33,839 nucleotides of DNA from Apostichopus parvimensis (taxonomy: Eukaryota > Echinodermata > Holothuroidea > Aspidochirotida > Stichopodidae): NCBI GenBank assembly GCA_000934455.1, contig KN890524.1, forward strand, positions 30,413 through 64,251, given 5' to 3'. This document shows, one piece after another, positions 22,575-32,300 of this stretch. The position numbers were made by a program, and so were the translations under genes. Every line of letters starts with the position of its first letter. The stretch's first letter is position 1. The notes under the pieces were generated by a model. That model searched no databases and was not told the DNA's origin. It saw only the letters and a list, made by a program, of their open reading frames with translations.

Positions 22575-23270
22575 TCACTGAAGTTTCTTAAGCTCATCTA
22601 CCACTGCATCAATGTTTGGCCGCTTCTTTGGACTTTTAGCTAAACACCGGTCAGCTAGTTGGTCTAGTTCCACCAATCCACTCAGTTCCAAAATATCCTT
22701 CAATAACCGACCAAACGAGTAAACGTCGGATTCGAAGCTGTAAGGTACTTTGCCAAGCCCCTCGACTACCTCTGGTGCGATCTGGGGACACATTTCGTAC
22801 ATGTATTTCTTCATCTTCTTTGGAAGTTTCTTAGGCAGTTTAGCCTCTGAAATTGGCCGTGCGCCACCAAAGTCTATCAACTTGGCATGCAAACTGCCCG
22901 AACTATTGGTAGGTGGTTCATTAATCCACCATCCATTGTCAGATCCCACGTCGGTTTCTTGTAGAACAGAATCCGTTTTTAATATAACATTATCTGCTTT
23001 GACGTCACAGTGCACCCATCCGTTGCGGTGCATCTCTGCCAGGGCCTCGGATACCTCAAGAGCTGCTGAGACGATTTCTTGATACATCAATTCGTTGTCA
23101 TGGATGGCATCCAAGAGAGACAGAGTTCTCTTGCTCCTGATGTCACCGATGAACTCTTGAACGAGGCTGAAGGACACGGCACTGTCTGCATTAGGTACAA
23201 TACCGATTAGCGTTTGAAAATATTTCACGCCATTAAATTTCTTCATCGCAGCCAACTCGTAGTTGAATAC
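22575..23270 (-). CDS. Kinase coding exon 4 (helix C to stop)
   Basis: The acceptor GCGATAG precedes V165. The exon encodes 231 residues to a TGA at 22,577-22,575. It starts in helix C (VFNYELAAMKKF), includes the HCDVKADN catalytic loop, LIDFGGARP, a Lys-rich activation loop (KLPKKLPKKMKK, 308-319), IAPE and SDVYSFG, and ends in the subdomain XI helix (RPNIDAVVDELKKLQ). Nearly the whole C-lobe sits in one exon. Confidence 0.88.
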   Translation of the reverse strand, partial: VFNYELAAMKKFNGVKYFQTLIGIVPNADSAVSFSLVQEFIGDIRSKRTLSLLDAIHDNELMYQEIVSAALEVSEALAEMHRNGWVHCDVKADNVILKTDSVLQETDVGSDNGWWINEPPTNSSGSLHAKLIDFGGARPISEAKLPKKLPKKMKKYMYEMCPQIAPEVVEGLGKVPYSFESDVYSFGRLLKDILELSGLVELDQLADRCLAKSPKKRPNIDAVVDELKKLQ

Positions 23271-25156
23271 CTATCGCGAGGATATAAAAAGACAAAATTT
23301 ATAGATTGTTAGAAATACACTTGCATGTATGAATAACAAACATATATACTTAGGGCACTTCCATAATTGAAAAAAAGTTTCACAGTTGCTTTTTGTTGGG
23401 ACGGGGGGGGGGATGAGGAGGGGGTGTATGTGTTTTGTGCAAGCTGGGTTCTTTCTTTGGTAAGAAATAACTTTTACCGACGGTGCTGCTTTTTCAAGAT
23501 ATATGCCTCGATGCCGACAACTGTATTTTTCCAACAATATTTTGGCACTGTTTTACCAAAGTATGTATTTTGGAGAAATATACTTCTCGAAGAAAGCTCT
23601 TTTAACATAATTTCTCAAAAATAGATTTGAAACTTATTTGCTTTATTTTCGATGGTTATACTCTTGGTCATTTTAGATTCCGCTTTGTCATACTTACGTC
23701 ATTCATCATGCTGACGTCAGTGTGTGGTTCTTTGTGCCATGTTTTAACGGCCACAAGTTGATTGGTTTGGTTGTCCCTCATCAGCTGAACGTACCCTTCG
23801 TCACCCTCTCCCAGCGTGATCGGTAACCCATGTCGGTATACGTTGCTAAATCGACTCCACTCAAGGATGGTGACGTCAGCTATTGTTCTCGGGCTATTCT
23901 CTAGCTCAGTAGCCGTCTCAGGGTGGACGTTATCATTTTGCTCCTGGAGACCAAGACAGGAAGAAATTATGTGGACTTTCAAATAATGTCATAGAAATCT
24001 AGCAAACTAATCTTTGTCAAAAAAATATTCTCTTTGATCTTTACATCAACGTAGATTTGGTGCCGTAAATTATAGTCCAAATATGTAGCATATGTATAGC
24101 ATAATATTTTTGGTCGGTTGTTCGTCTAAAGCATCCCTTCAATTTGGGGATAATGGTAAGTGGAGAACGCTTCGGAGATCTAACACTTGTGAATGATTTG
24201 TTTTTGTTTACCTTGAATTCTGTGGCGTCATGATCTCTACCCAATATTTGGGATTGTTCAACATGGTGTTTCTGATGATAACGTGTATCTCGCCTTGATG
24301 ACGTACTGCTACTGAGTCCGAAGTTTGACGTCATATCTCTCTGCTGCTTGTGGGTGGACGTAAAGCAGCAAATAAGAGGACTGAGTACCGCACGAAGTGC
24401 GTTTCTTCTCCTGTGAAGAAAACCAGAAGGAAATGACTTTCTATAGTGATGTGTACATTATATATAAAGGCCTAGCTAGAACTTTACCTACAGTGATATG
24501 CGAAAAGTTTCAACACCGGCGTTGTTTGTAAACATCCGATGTAGTGGTACTGATTACAAACTTTCAAATTGAATTAAGGTTACAGGGTATTTTCAGCTTT
24601 AAAGTATCGTCTGTGGTATTCAATGATAACTTGCAAAACTTTGTTGATAACTTCAGGTTTTTCAACGCTATGAACACTATATATAAAGATCATCATCTCA
24701 GTTAGTCAGGCTACACTTGAAAGTTTGGGTAGGCCGCAGAAGAGTATAAATGTTCGTCAGAACTTCTTACCTCAGAGTGCTATGAATGGATTGATGTTTT
24801 CCCCGAAAACGAGCAATGACAAAAATGCAAGTTAAGCCTTAAATTTAAGAATTTCAACAGAAATTGAAGTTTCTGTTTTAAGATTTTTCTTGCTTCCTTG
24901 TTGGCCGGGGCGGGGATGCGGGGTGGGGTGGGGAAGGGGACGGTGAGGGAGACTGATTGTCCCTTCGGATCCATCCTATGTTGCAAAATTAAACTGAACT
25001 AAACCATACTAAATCACGGTTTTTCTAAGAGGGGTTCCATATGTCTTGTTTTGTATTTAGTGTTTGTCTTTTTCTTCAGTAATGGAAGACTAGAATATAG
25101 TATACTCACCTTCGACGATTGCTCCGAATCCTCGAACTTTTACTCTCTGCAGTCAT
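22575..25156 (-). CDS. Protein kinase gene, four coding exons (about 395 aa), TKL-like, non-RD
   Basis: Joined exons 25,156-25,110, 24,410-24,212, 23,943-23,698 and 23,270-22,575 are phase-consistent at every junction (phases 2, 0, 0), run from ATG to TGA, and have GT-AG introns of 699, 268 and 427 bp. The product should be a Ser/Thr or dual-specificity kinase. Residues 1-110 are Arg/Ser-rich, with an RRRRR-type basic run beside LICCF (Cys30-Cys31), which could be a palmitoylated membrane anchor (inference). The kinase domain spans about 120-395: glycine loop GEGDEG (127-132), VAVK Lys149, helix-C Glu169, catalytic HCD (251-253) with Lys255 and Asn258, DFG (297-299), APE (329-331), Asp346 in SDVYSFG and Arg381. 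All catalytic residues are present, but the HRD Arg is Cys. About 25 extra residues lie between the catalytic loop and DFG. I cannot assign an orthologue. Confidence 0.85.
23698..23943 (-). CDS. Kinase coding exon 3 (N-lobe)
   Basis: The exon has a CTCCAG acceptor, 82 codons and a GTAAGT donor. It carries the start of the kinase fold, with the glycine loop LGEGDEGYVQ and the beta-3 VAVKTW lysine. Both boundaries are phase 0. Confidence 0.85.
24212..24410 (-). CDS. Kinase coding exon 2 (N-terminal low-complexity region)
   Basis: An acceptor CTTCACAG is followed by one base completing Arg16 and then 66 codons, ending FK at a GTAAAC donor. The encoded region is Ser/Thr/His/Arg-rich, with LICCF near its start. 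It has no recognised domain, and support comes from frame continuity between exons 1 and 3. Confidence 0.7.
24907..24949 (+). repeat. G-rich tract with G-quadruplex pattern in kinase intron 1
   Basis: Six or more G3-G4 runs are separated by one to four bases (GGGGCGGGGATGCGGGG and onward). The sequence matches the canonical G4 motif on the plus strand, antisense to the kinase transcript. Confidence 0.7.
25110..25156 (-). CDS. Kinase coding exon 1 (start codon)
   Basis: The ATG at 25,156 opens MTAESKSSRIRSNRR plus two bases before a GTGAGT donor. The phase fits exon 2 exactly. The upstream strand is A-rich (AAAGAAAA before ATG). This is the least certain exon because it is short and lacks homology, but a perfect donor and matching phase support it. 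Confidence 0.65.
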
Positions 25157-25375
25157 TTTTCTTTTAAGAAATGTTTTAAAGTGTTTATAGCTTGTAAGGT
25201 AAAGTTGATTTGATATGTTTCTGTTGACAACAGCTGTTTAGATATCATATTTTGCATCTATTGTTTCGTCACGGTCACAAGTTGTGTGACAATGAAGAGC
25301 GATCATCATAGTTAGTGTACACGCCGAAGTGCGCGATATTCTGTGGCACACTGCAGAATGATTTAGCGTAGAAAG

Positions 25376-25805
25376 TCGCGAGCAACACCTAACTAAAGGG
25401 CAGAGATACTTAACTGCACTATAGATAAGGCTTGACATCTTGCTATAAGTGAAGCAATATCAGTTTTTTAGCCCATACATAGTAGGATTTTTTTACGAAC
25501 CACAGATATGTCAATCGTAACTCCACGTGAATTGGAAAGTTAGCATTTTCAGTAAGAAGTCAAGTATATAGCCCACGGCGCCGTAGCATATCTCTGCGCG
25601 AAACGAGCAACGAGAGCAACGCCTACCTAAAGGGCAGAGATATTTAACAGCACTATAGATACTTGACTTCTAGCTGTAAGTGAAGCCGTATTGTAAGTTT
25701 TTGCCCTATAGTAGGTTTTTTTTTTATGAACCACAGATAAGTCATTCTTAACTCGACATGAATTGGAACCTTAGCATTTTCGGCAAGAAGTCAAGTATCT
25801 GCGCG
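25376..25805. repeat. Diverged tandem duplication with 234-bp period
   Basis: TAAAGGGCAGAGATA followed by CACTATAGATA occurs at 25,394 and 25,628. The two copies stay aligned through AAGTGAAGC, GAACCACAGATA, TGAATTGGAA, TTAGCATTTTC and AAGAAGTCAAGTAT. Divergence is roughly 15-20% by eye. TCTGCGCGAAACG also occurs both between the copies (about 25,592) and after the second (about 25,798), so the ancestral unit may be longer. Confidence 0.85.
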
Positions 25806-26386
25806 AAACGCACAGCAAGGTCAAACGAATACGCGCGCACGTATACGCACAAGCTGGCATCATCATTGACTGACGCAAGCTGTACTGGATTCACGTGTTT
25901 GTGTACGTACGTGAGGAGTATGAGTCATCAGTCTAGCGATTTTCAAATATGTTCACCTAGCTTTGGTCAACAATTTTAAACTATTTTTGTTATCACCCTG
26001 GGAGGAATTTATAATTTCAAATTTATTTCTCATATGTTTGTACAAGATTAATACAAAAATTTACCTCACTGGGACATTCAAACATATCTTGTGTGTTCAT
26101 TTAGAATGTCTGAAAACAATTTGGAGTGTAAAGATCTCCAGGAAAGTACTTTTTGAAATCTTCTAGCAATTATAGCATGCTGTAATTTGGGGTCTATACA
26201 GACTACCTTTATAGGGTGTGGAGACTCGCGGAAAAAGAAACGTCTAATGCCGGTAATCTGACCTAGTGTATGAGGTGATGAGGTGTAACAGAAGTGTTAG
26301 ACACAACCATCGATCCCAGAAAATACACACACAGCTTGCTACCGTCGGTAATTAGACACTAGTGTACAGTCAGTACATACAGCTGC

Positions 26387-26806
26387 GGTCAATACCCACA
26401 GCACAGTGTACAAACGACACAGCAATGGACATCTCAGGTCCAGCTAAAGATAACAAGATATAACGTTTCATTACTGTCTGCATTTTGTAGCGACACGAAC
26501 AAAACGTCTCTTGCAAGCAACAGAAAGTTAACTTTTTCAGATGGCCGCATGTGACTTGGGTCGAGTCTTCAATGCCTTTATTTAAGCTGGTCATGGGGTC
26601 TTCATGTATCAGGGCATTGAAGACTCGCCCCAAACCGCGTGCGGCCATCTGAAAAGTTAACTTTCCGTTGCTTGCAAGTGACGTTTTGTTCGTGTCGCTA
26701 CAAAATGCAGACAGTACAGTAATGAAACGTGATACCTTGTTATCTTTAGCTGGACCTGAGATGTCCATCGCTGCATTGTTTGTACACTGTGCTGTGGGTA
26801 TTGACC
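26387..26806. repeat. Large imperfect palindrome (foldback), arms of about 190 bp, 36-bp spacer
   Basis: The left arm 26,387-26,576 and right arm 26,613-26,806 are reverse complements at roughly 90% identity. Outer ends are GGTCAATACCCACAGCACAG and its complement; inner ends are TTCAATGCC and GGCATTGAA. The right arm carries one extra TGTA-type 4-bp duplication. Reading frames on both strands here mirror each other because of the symmetry and are not genes. No clear target-site duplication was seen, so it may be a foldback element or a local inverted duplication. Confidence 0.92.
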
Positions 26807-28821
26807 CTTTAGGTATTCACCATCTCTGGAATATTCCTTTGAGTTTAATTGATGTTGGCTCATCGGTACAGGACTAACTGTCCACTGTTTAAAAGTTCAA
26901 GACAGTACCCTTGAAAGACATTCAACATCGTTTGTCAAGAACAAATTTGTTCTATGATGTAAAGATGTCATTTGATTTTGAGGACATAAAACTCTTTATG
27001 TTTTCCCATTTTTCGTCATATCCGCGATTTCAGTAATTCAAATTTCTAAAATGTTGAAACCGAAGTTTACACACACTTGAAACTTGCAAACCGTTCAAAT
27101 ATGGCCCTGTGCAGGTTATTATGCATAGTATGCCCTTTAAAATATCAATTCCATATATCTCCTTGAATCTACTAATTTTATCCAGGTTTATCTAGGTTAT
27201 GGTGCATGTAAACACCAAGCTTTATACGTACACACTTCACACGTATATACAGTGTAAGTTGACACGTTCACATAAACAACAACACTGTAACTGCGACAGT
27301 ACAAATGTAAGAAATCTTCCTTTACACTGTGATGGTTGATATAAAGCGGATTTTAGGCAAAGGTATTCTGTTAGATTTAATTGCAAATAAAATACCTGAA
27401 ATTCAGAAACGACGTTATTGTCAGTTTCTAAGAAGCGTAAACGTTAGCCTTTCTTTTATTATACGCACGTACAGTAGGCTATCGATCTAACCTAGGAACA
27501 ACATACTACATAGGCCACTGTAGCCTAGCCTACAATAGACCTAGGATAAGTAAGGTCAAACATTATGCTACGTTAGGATCACTCAACATTTGGCAAAGGT
27601 GGATTAAACGTTTTTCACTCTCTGACATGAAAGTGGAATTGAAACTTAACCTAACAGCTACCTCAGTTAAAACTGAAGTTGAAGTAGCCTAGGGTAATGT
27701 AACTCATTACTAATACTAGTCTTAATTATAAATAATTAAGGCATAGCATGGTGACGACGAACATACAGTAGGCCTAGGCCAGATGAAATGGGACACTTTA
27801 ACTCTGTTTCATTTTCACATTGATATAAAACTGGGCAATTTTGGTAAAGCCTGCAGAAATTGTGTTAAATTTCGAAAAGCACTTTCACCCTTGTAACATT
27901 TGAAATTGTTCCCAAATTTGACTTATTCAAAGGATAATTGGCATTCGATCCCCTGGGCTGGTAATATGTTCATAAAAAGGAAACAGGTAGTCCCAGATGA
28001 TTCCTCATATGGTAACTTGACTTTCTGGCTTACAAGTTTTCTAAAATATGGTTGCATTGGGGGAGGGGGAAGGGAACATAATTCAATGTAATATTTGGAA
28101 TATTTGTTGTCAAGTCAAACCCTTGAATGGATTCATAATAAGAGTCAACGAGTTACATTTTTCATGTGATACATGAGTGGTTAGACTAATGTGTTGCTAC
28201 AGTGATATGGTAGAATATTTGTAAGTGAGTAGATTGTATGGCATCTGCAGTCCTGCTATGTGCATCAGGTTTAAATAAAAAAAATTATCAGTGATGACCA
28301 AACCATGGTATATTCACAGGTAAATAGGTAATTGTATAACACTCATCATTGGGTTCATCATATCAGCCAATAAAGACAATATAATTGGAACGTTTTCTGA
28401 CATTGAAAAACCTTAGGCCTAATTTCATCATTCCTGCTGAGATTTGGTGTGCTAATTTTTTTGCAGAGTACTTGAGCTTTCCTTTTACAGTGCATTATGG
28501 TATGATCATTACTACAGTCAATTCAACACAGAATGTAAAATTTAGTTAAATGTTGCATTTCTTTTCATACTGCTTATATGCTTCATCCTTTAGATCCATT
28601 TGGCAGTCACTTAATTGTTGAAGAAATCTGTTGAGGATTTGAAGCTCTGCAGATATCTTTCAAGTTCACTCAAGTTGTAAAACAAGTGCAGATAAACAAA
28701 CTGGGTGACTGTTTAGACAATCACTGATATCTTGTTCCTTAACGTGCAAAAATATGGATTAAGGAATCATGGATTAATCAAAGTTTTCTGTTTTGAAGTG
28801 AATCTTGGCTATTGTTTCCAG

Positions 28822-29321
28822 GATGTCGTGGATGATAAAAAATGCCGAGAGTTTCTTAAATAATCTAGACCAAACTGCGACAGGGGCACTTGGGGCCACT
28901 CCACAAAAGTCTTCAAACGAAACTTCTTCTGGAGGTTATGAGAACTCCGCAGATAGACCCTTAAGGATTCCAGCATCGAAAAGCTCGTACAGTCTTTCTG
29001 CCACAGAGATAGCCCAGACTGCCAATATCAAAAGGACGCCAAGTGATCATGCCATCAACACAAACGCACAAAAAAGTAGAAGCCAGCCATCTACAGGGAG
29101 AGTGAGGACAGATGCAGACGATGAAAAACTCTTTGAGTTTCTGAATAGCCCGTCCTCATCCAATGGGGAAGCTCGAAAGAAGAGATCGGGCAGCGGGACA
29201 GGTAGTGGCAGGCACTCCAGGCAGAGTAGTACTTCTTCTAACGTTTCCACCAGAAGTGCCAAAGCAGATGGTCCTGTCAATTCCAATCCAGCTACTCCAT
29301 CTTCGAAGGAAAAATCAACAG
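28822..29321 (+). CDS. GOLGA5: GOLGA5 coding exon 1
   Basis: It follows TTGTTTCCAG and starts translation at 28,823. It encodes 166 residues plus one base: the amphipathic N-terminus, then a Ser-rich acidic/basic linker. The reading frame stays open past 29,321 but turns into hydrophobic low-complexity sequence. Phase and homology style both favour an exit at CAACAG|GCAATT, a GC donor. Confidence 0.8.
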
Positions 29322-32300
29322 GCAATTATTATTTTTTTGCTTTATCACTTTTAGCATTTAATATCTTATTATTCCCAAGTCATGTTTTGTCACTTTTAAG
29401 GGGGGGAGGGAGGGGGAAGGGAGAGGGGATTTTCACACGTGAATATCTCTATTGTCATTATATCGATAATAATATATAACATGTCAGATCTCATATCATG
29501 GTATTAAGGCCTTGCAGGAGGTCATTGGTTTGTACCTTGAATGTTAAAGCAGCTATTTGAATTGATGTTTATTAAAAAACAAATTGATTCCATATTATAC
29601 TAAAATCTCATACCAATAGAGTTCATTAGCTTGACTGACCAAGTTTCATATCAAATGATGAAGTAAAATTCAGAAGTTTGAAAGTTGCATGCAGTTACTG
29701 TGTTCACTATGCCACTTTGAAAACTTGTCACTAATGACAAAATGTTCAGGTTTTGAAATCCAGTTCTTTAATTACTTACTCGTTAACCTTCACTAGTAAA
29801 AAATTCTAGGTGAGTCCCTTTAGTGTGATCCATTACAATATTGTATTGAGTAACGCATGGTAGGTTCTGAATATATTTCCCACCAATTTCAAAAAAGCAG
29901 CTTAAAGCAGTTCTTGCTGTAATAGCTGATGAGTGATTGGTTGACCAGAAATCTTGATTTACTCTGATGGTAATCATTGCTACCGGATGTTTTGCATGGT
30001 CACTTAAAGATGTCACTCATGACATACATATTAATGCTGCAGGTGAGAGTGATGAAGCAGACTTCGCCGAACCAGATCTTAATGACAGTCCAGCGTCATC
30101 CGAGACGGTGGAGATATCAGAACCTCTGGGATCAGAGGTCTCGAGAGGGGTCGGATCAGAGATCATCATAGGTGACCAGGATCCCCAGCAACAGCTTTCG
30201 TCTTTGCAACTGGAGAACAAGCTCTTGAAGAATGAAGTGTCATCATTGAATGAAGAAATGGTAGCAGCTTTGGGAAGAGTAAAGAAAGCTCAAGAGGGTA
30301 GGTACTCAAGATCAGAGAATGCTTGAATTGTTATAATAGGATATTATTTTAACAGATGCAGCAACAGCAGGCCTAATATTTCTCTCATGAAATGTCAGGA
30401 CACACATAGCAGACCTTGCATACAAATTGTGATAAAATTGAACGTATTTTCTGTATTTTGGACTGGAAATAACATTGGAAGACATGAATAAAAGTGTTTA
30501 CTAAATTCATAAAATATTGAGGTTGTAAATTGCCATATGTTGATGTATCTGTAAGTAATAAGTACGTATTGCACACACATGCACATATACATATTGCATA
30601 CATATTTGTACAAATGATTTATCAGCTTTCTAGGCTCTCTTACTGTTACCATAAGCAGTTCAAGCTTGCTATTGAACCAGTGTAGAACTTTCACTTGTAG
30701 TCTGCTCCACATCCAAATAGAGAAATTTTGTCATATTGTTAGTCAAAATTTAATTTTTTTTTAAGCATTACAGCTGCCGCTAAGTAAATATTTGATGGTT
30801 TAACATCCACTGATAGAAATTTGCTGAAATTGCTGTAATTGTTTAATAAAGGCACTGTAGTCTCTACACCTGTTGTAATGGTGTGCAGTTATGCTTAAAC
30901 CATCACGCAATTTCAAGTTAAGGATATATTCATGGTTTCATGCTTCTTTGTTTATTGGATTGCCTTTGTTTTATGAAGGTAAGAGTGGTCTTCTCTATTG
31001 GGATTACACTGATTTTAATTTCCACTTTAGAAATGTAACAGATGATGGCTTGCACATTAATTTCTTTTTCAGTTAAATTTATGATATGCTCCTTTAATAT
31101 TGTGATAGGGATTTTTTCTCTATTAAGTTACGAACAGGGCAAATTTATAAGGACGTTTTTCTGGTTGTCCTTTTGGTTATCCAAACAGCAAATATGATTG
31201 TCTTCCCAAAGTGTCGCAAAATAACAAAGAATGACCAATATGTACGTTCTAGGAGAGATGTGTAGGTTTGGTGAATGGAACACAAGTTTTGGGCCAGTAA
31301 AACTACCCTTCTAGTGGATCATAAGCATCCCACTATCTCTGTATAGTTTCAGTACCTCCAAAGTTATGGAGGGCAATACCAGTAATACCGGTCAAAAAAA
31401 AGGGGGGTATTTAGTTACAAGGCAATCTGAATTGATGTAAAACGACTAGTCCTTTGCTATAGACAACCTGCAAAGCATATTTGAGCCGTCCAAACGGAAA
31501 TTTGGTCATATCGGGCACTCGAAGGACAGTTAAAAAAGCTGACCCGCTCACATAACTTACAAAGTCTCATTTAATTTCCTGAAATTTCAGATACAAAGAG
31601 ATTGCATGGTGAACTAAGGAAGAAGGAGACTCAAGAATCAGGTACGGATAATATTGTCAGACAGCTGAGGAGCAGAGAGGAGGATCTGGCAGAAGAACTC
31701 AATGCTAAGAATTCACAGCTGGCTGTACTTAGAGTAAGATTACAAGAAGCCGACCAAGAAATCAAGTCAAAAACACAGCAGGTCAACGACCTTAATGGTG
31801 AAAGAAACAGGTAACGTAAATTTCTGGTCACAGAGTCATGTTGACGTCTGAAATTTGTGTCTGAGAAAAGAGTGCTTTCAATTTGTCAAAAGTATTCCAG
31901 GAGATTATAACCTTTAAAATTTTATTTCTCAGACACTCAGGAGTGTTGAATAAGATGAATAATTGTCTCAAGAAGCTAAACTTGTTTACCAACTTGGCTA
32001 CCATTTCTAAAGTGTTGGTCATCTACTGATCAAACTGTTAAAAAGGAAAAAAGATTTCTTTATCCTCATTATTATAAAATTTCTCTCTGAATACTTTTGT
32101 TTTTCTCTCTGAATCATACCAATATATGTGTGTACATATTATAATTATTTGCTTATAATAATTGCTTCATAGAATTACAAATTATCTTTTTGATCTTAAT
32201 TCCAAATACAAGATGCCGTGGTTGCAAAACTAGTCAGCATATAACAAACGGTAGTCTTCCTTTCTTCTGCTCGCAGAATTTTAAGGGATCACAGTGATTC

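Larger units (their letters stand above)
25157..28821. other. Shared upstream region between the kinase (minus) and GOLGA5 (plus)
   Basis: The two genes are transcribed away from each other from this 3.7-kb region. It holds a 234-bp tandem duplication, CpG-rich patches near 25,560-25,630 and 25,800-25,925, a 420-bp palindrome (26,387-26,806), and TAGGCCTA-type words at 27,470-27,780. The GOLGA5 5' non-coding exon(s) must lie here, since an acceptor ends at 28,821; a GTAAGT donor at 27,254 is one candidate. Confidence 0.55.

Noticed and set aside
22750-23082. 110-codon plus-strand frame
   Set aside because: It is antisense to the kinase C-lobe exon; the kinase motifs establish the minus strand as coding.
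26370-26863. Overlapping reading frames of 68-132 codons on both strands with near-identical peptide segments
   Set aside because: They are a by-product of the palindrome 26,387-26,806: the same sequence is read on both strands. There are no splice sites or homology.
29047-29325. 92-codon minus-strand frame rich in Leu/Ser
   Set aside because: It is the antisense shadow of the GOLGA5 coding exon 1, which has clear family homology on the plus strand.
29325-29479. Continuation of the first GOLGA5 frame into a hydrophobic, Gly-rich tail
   Set aside because: Splicing at the GC donor 29,321 joins in phase to an exon with coiled-coil coding. The tail is encoded by intronic T- and G-runs.
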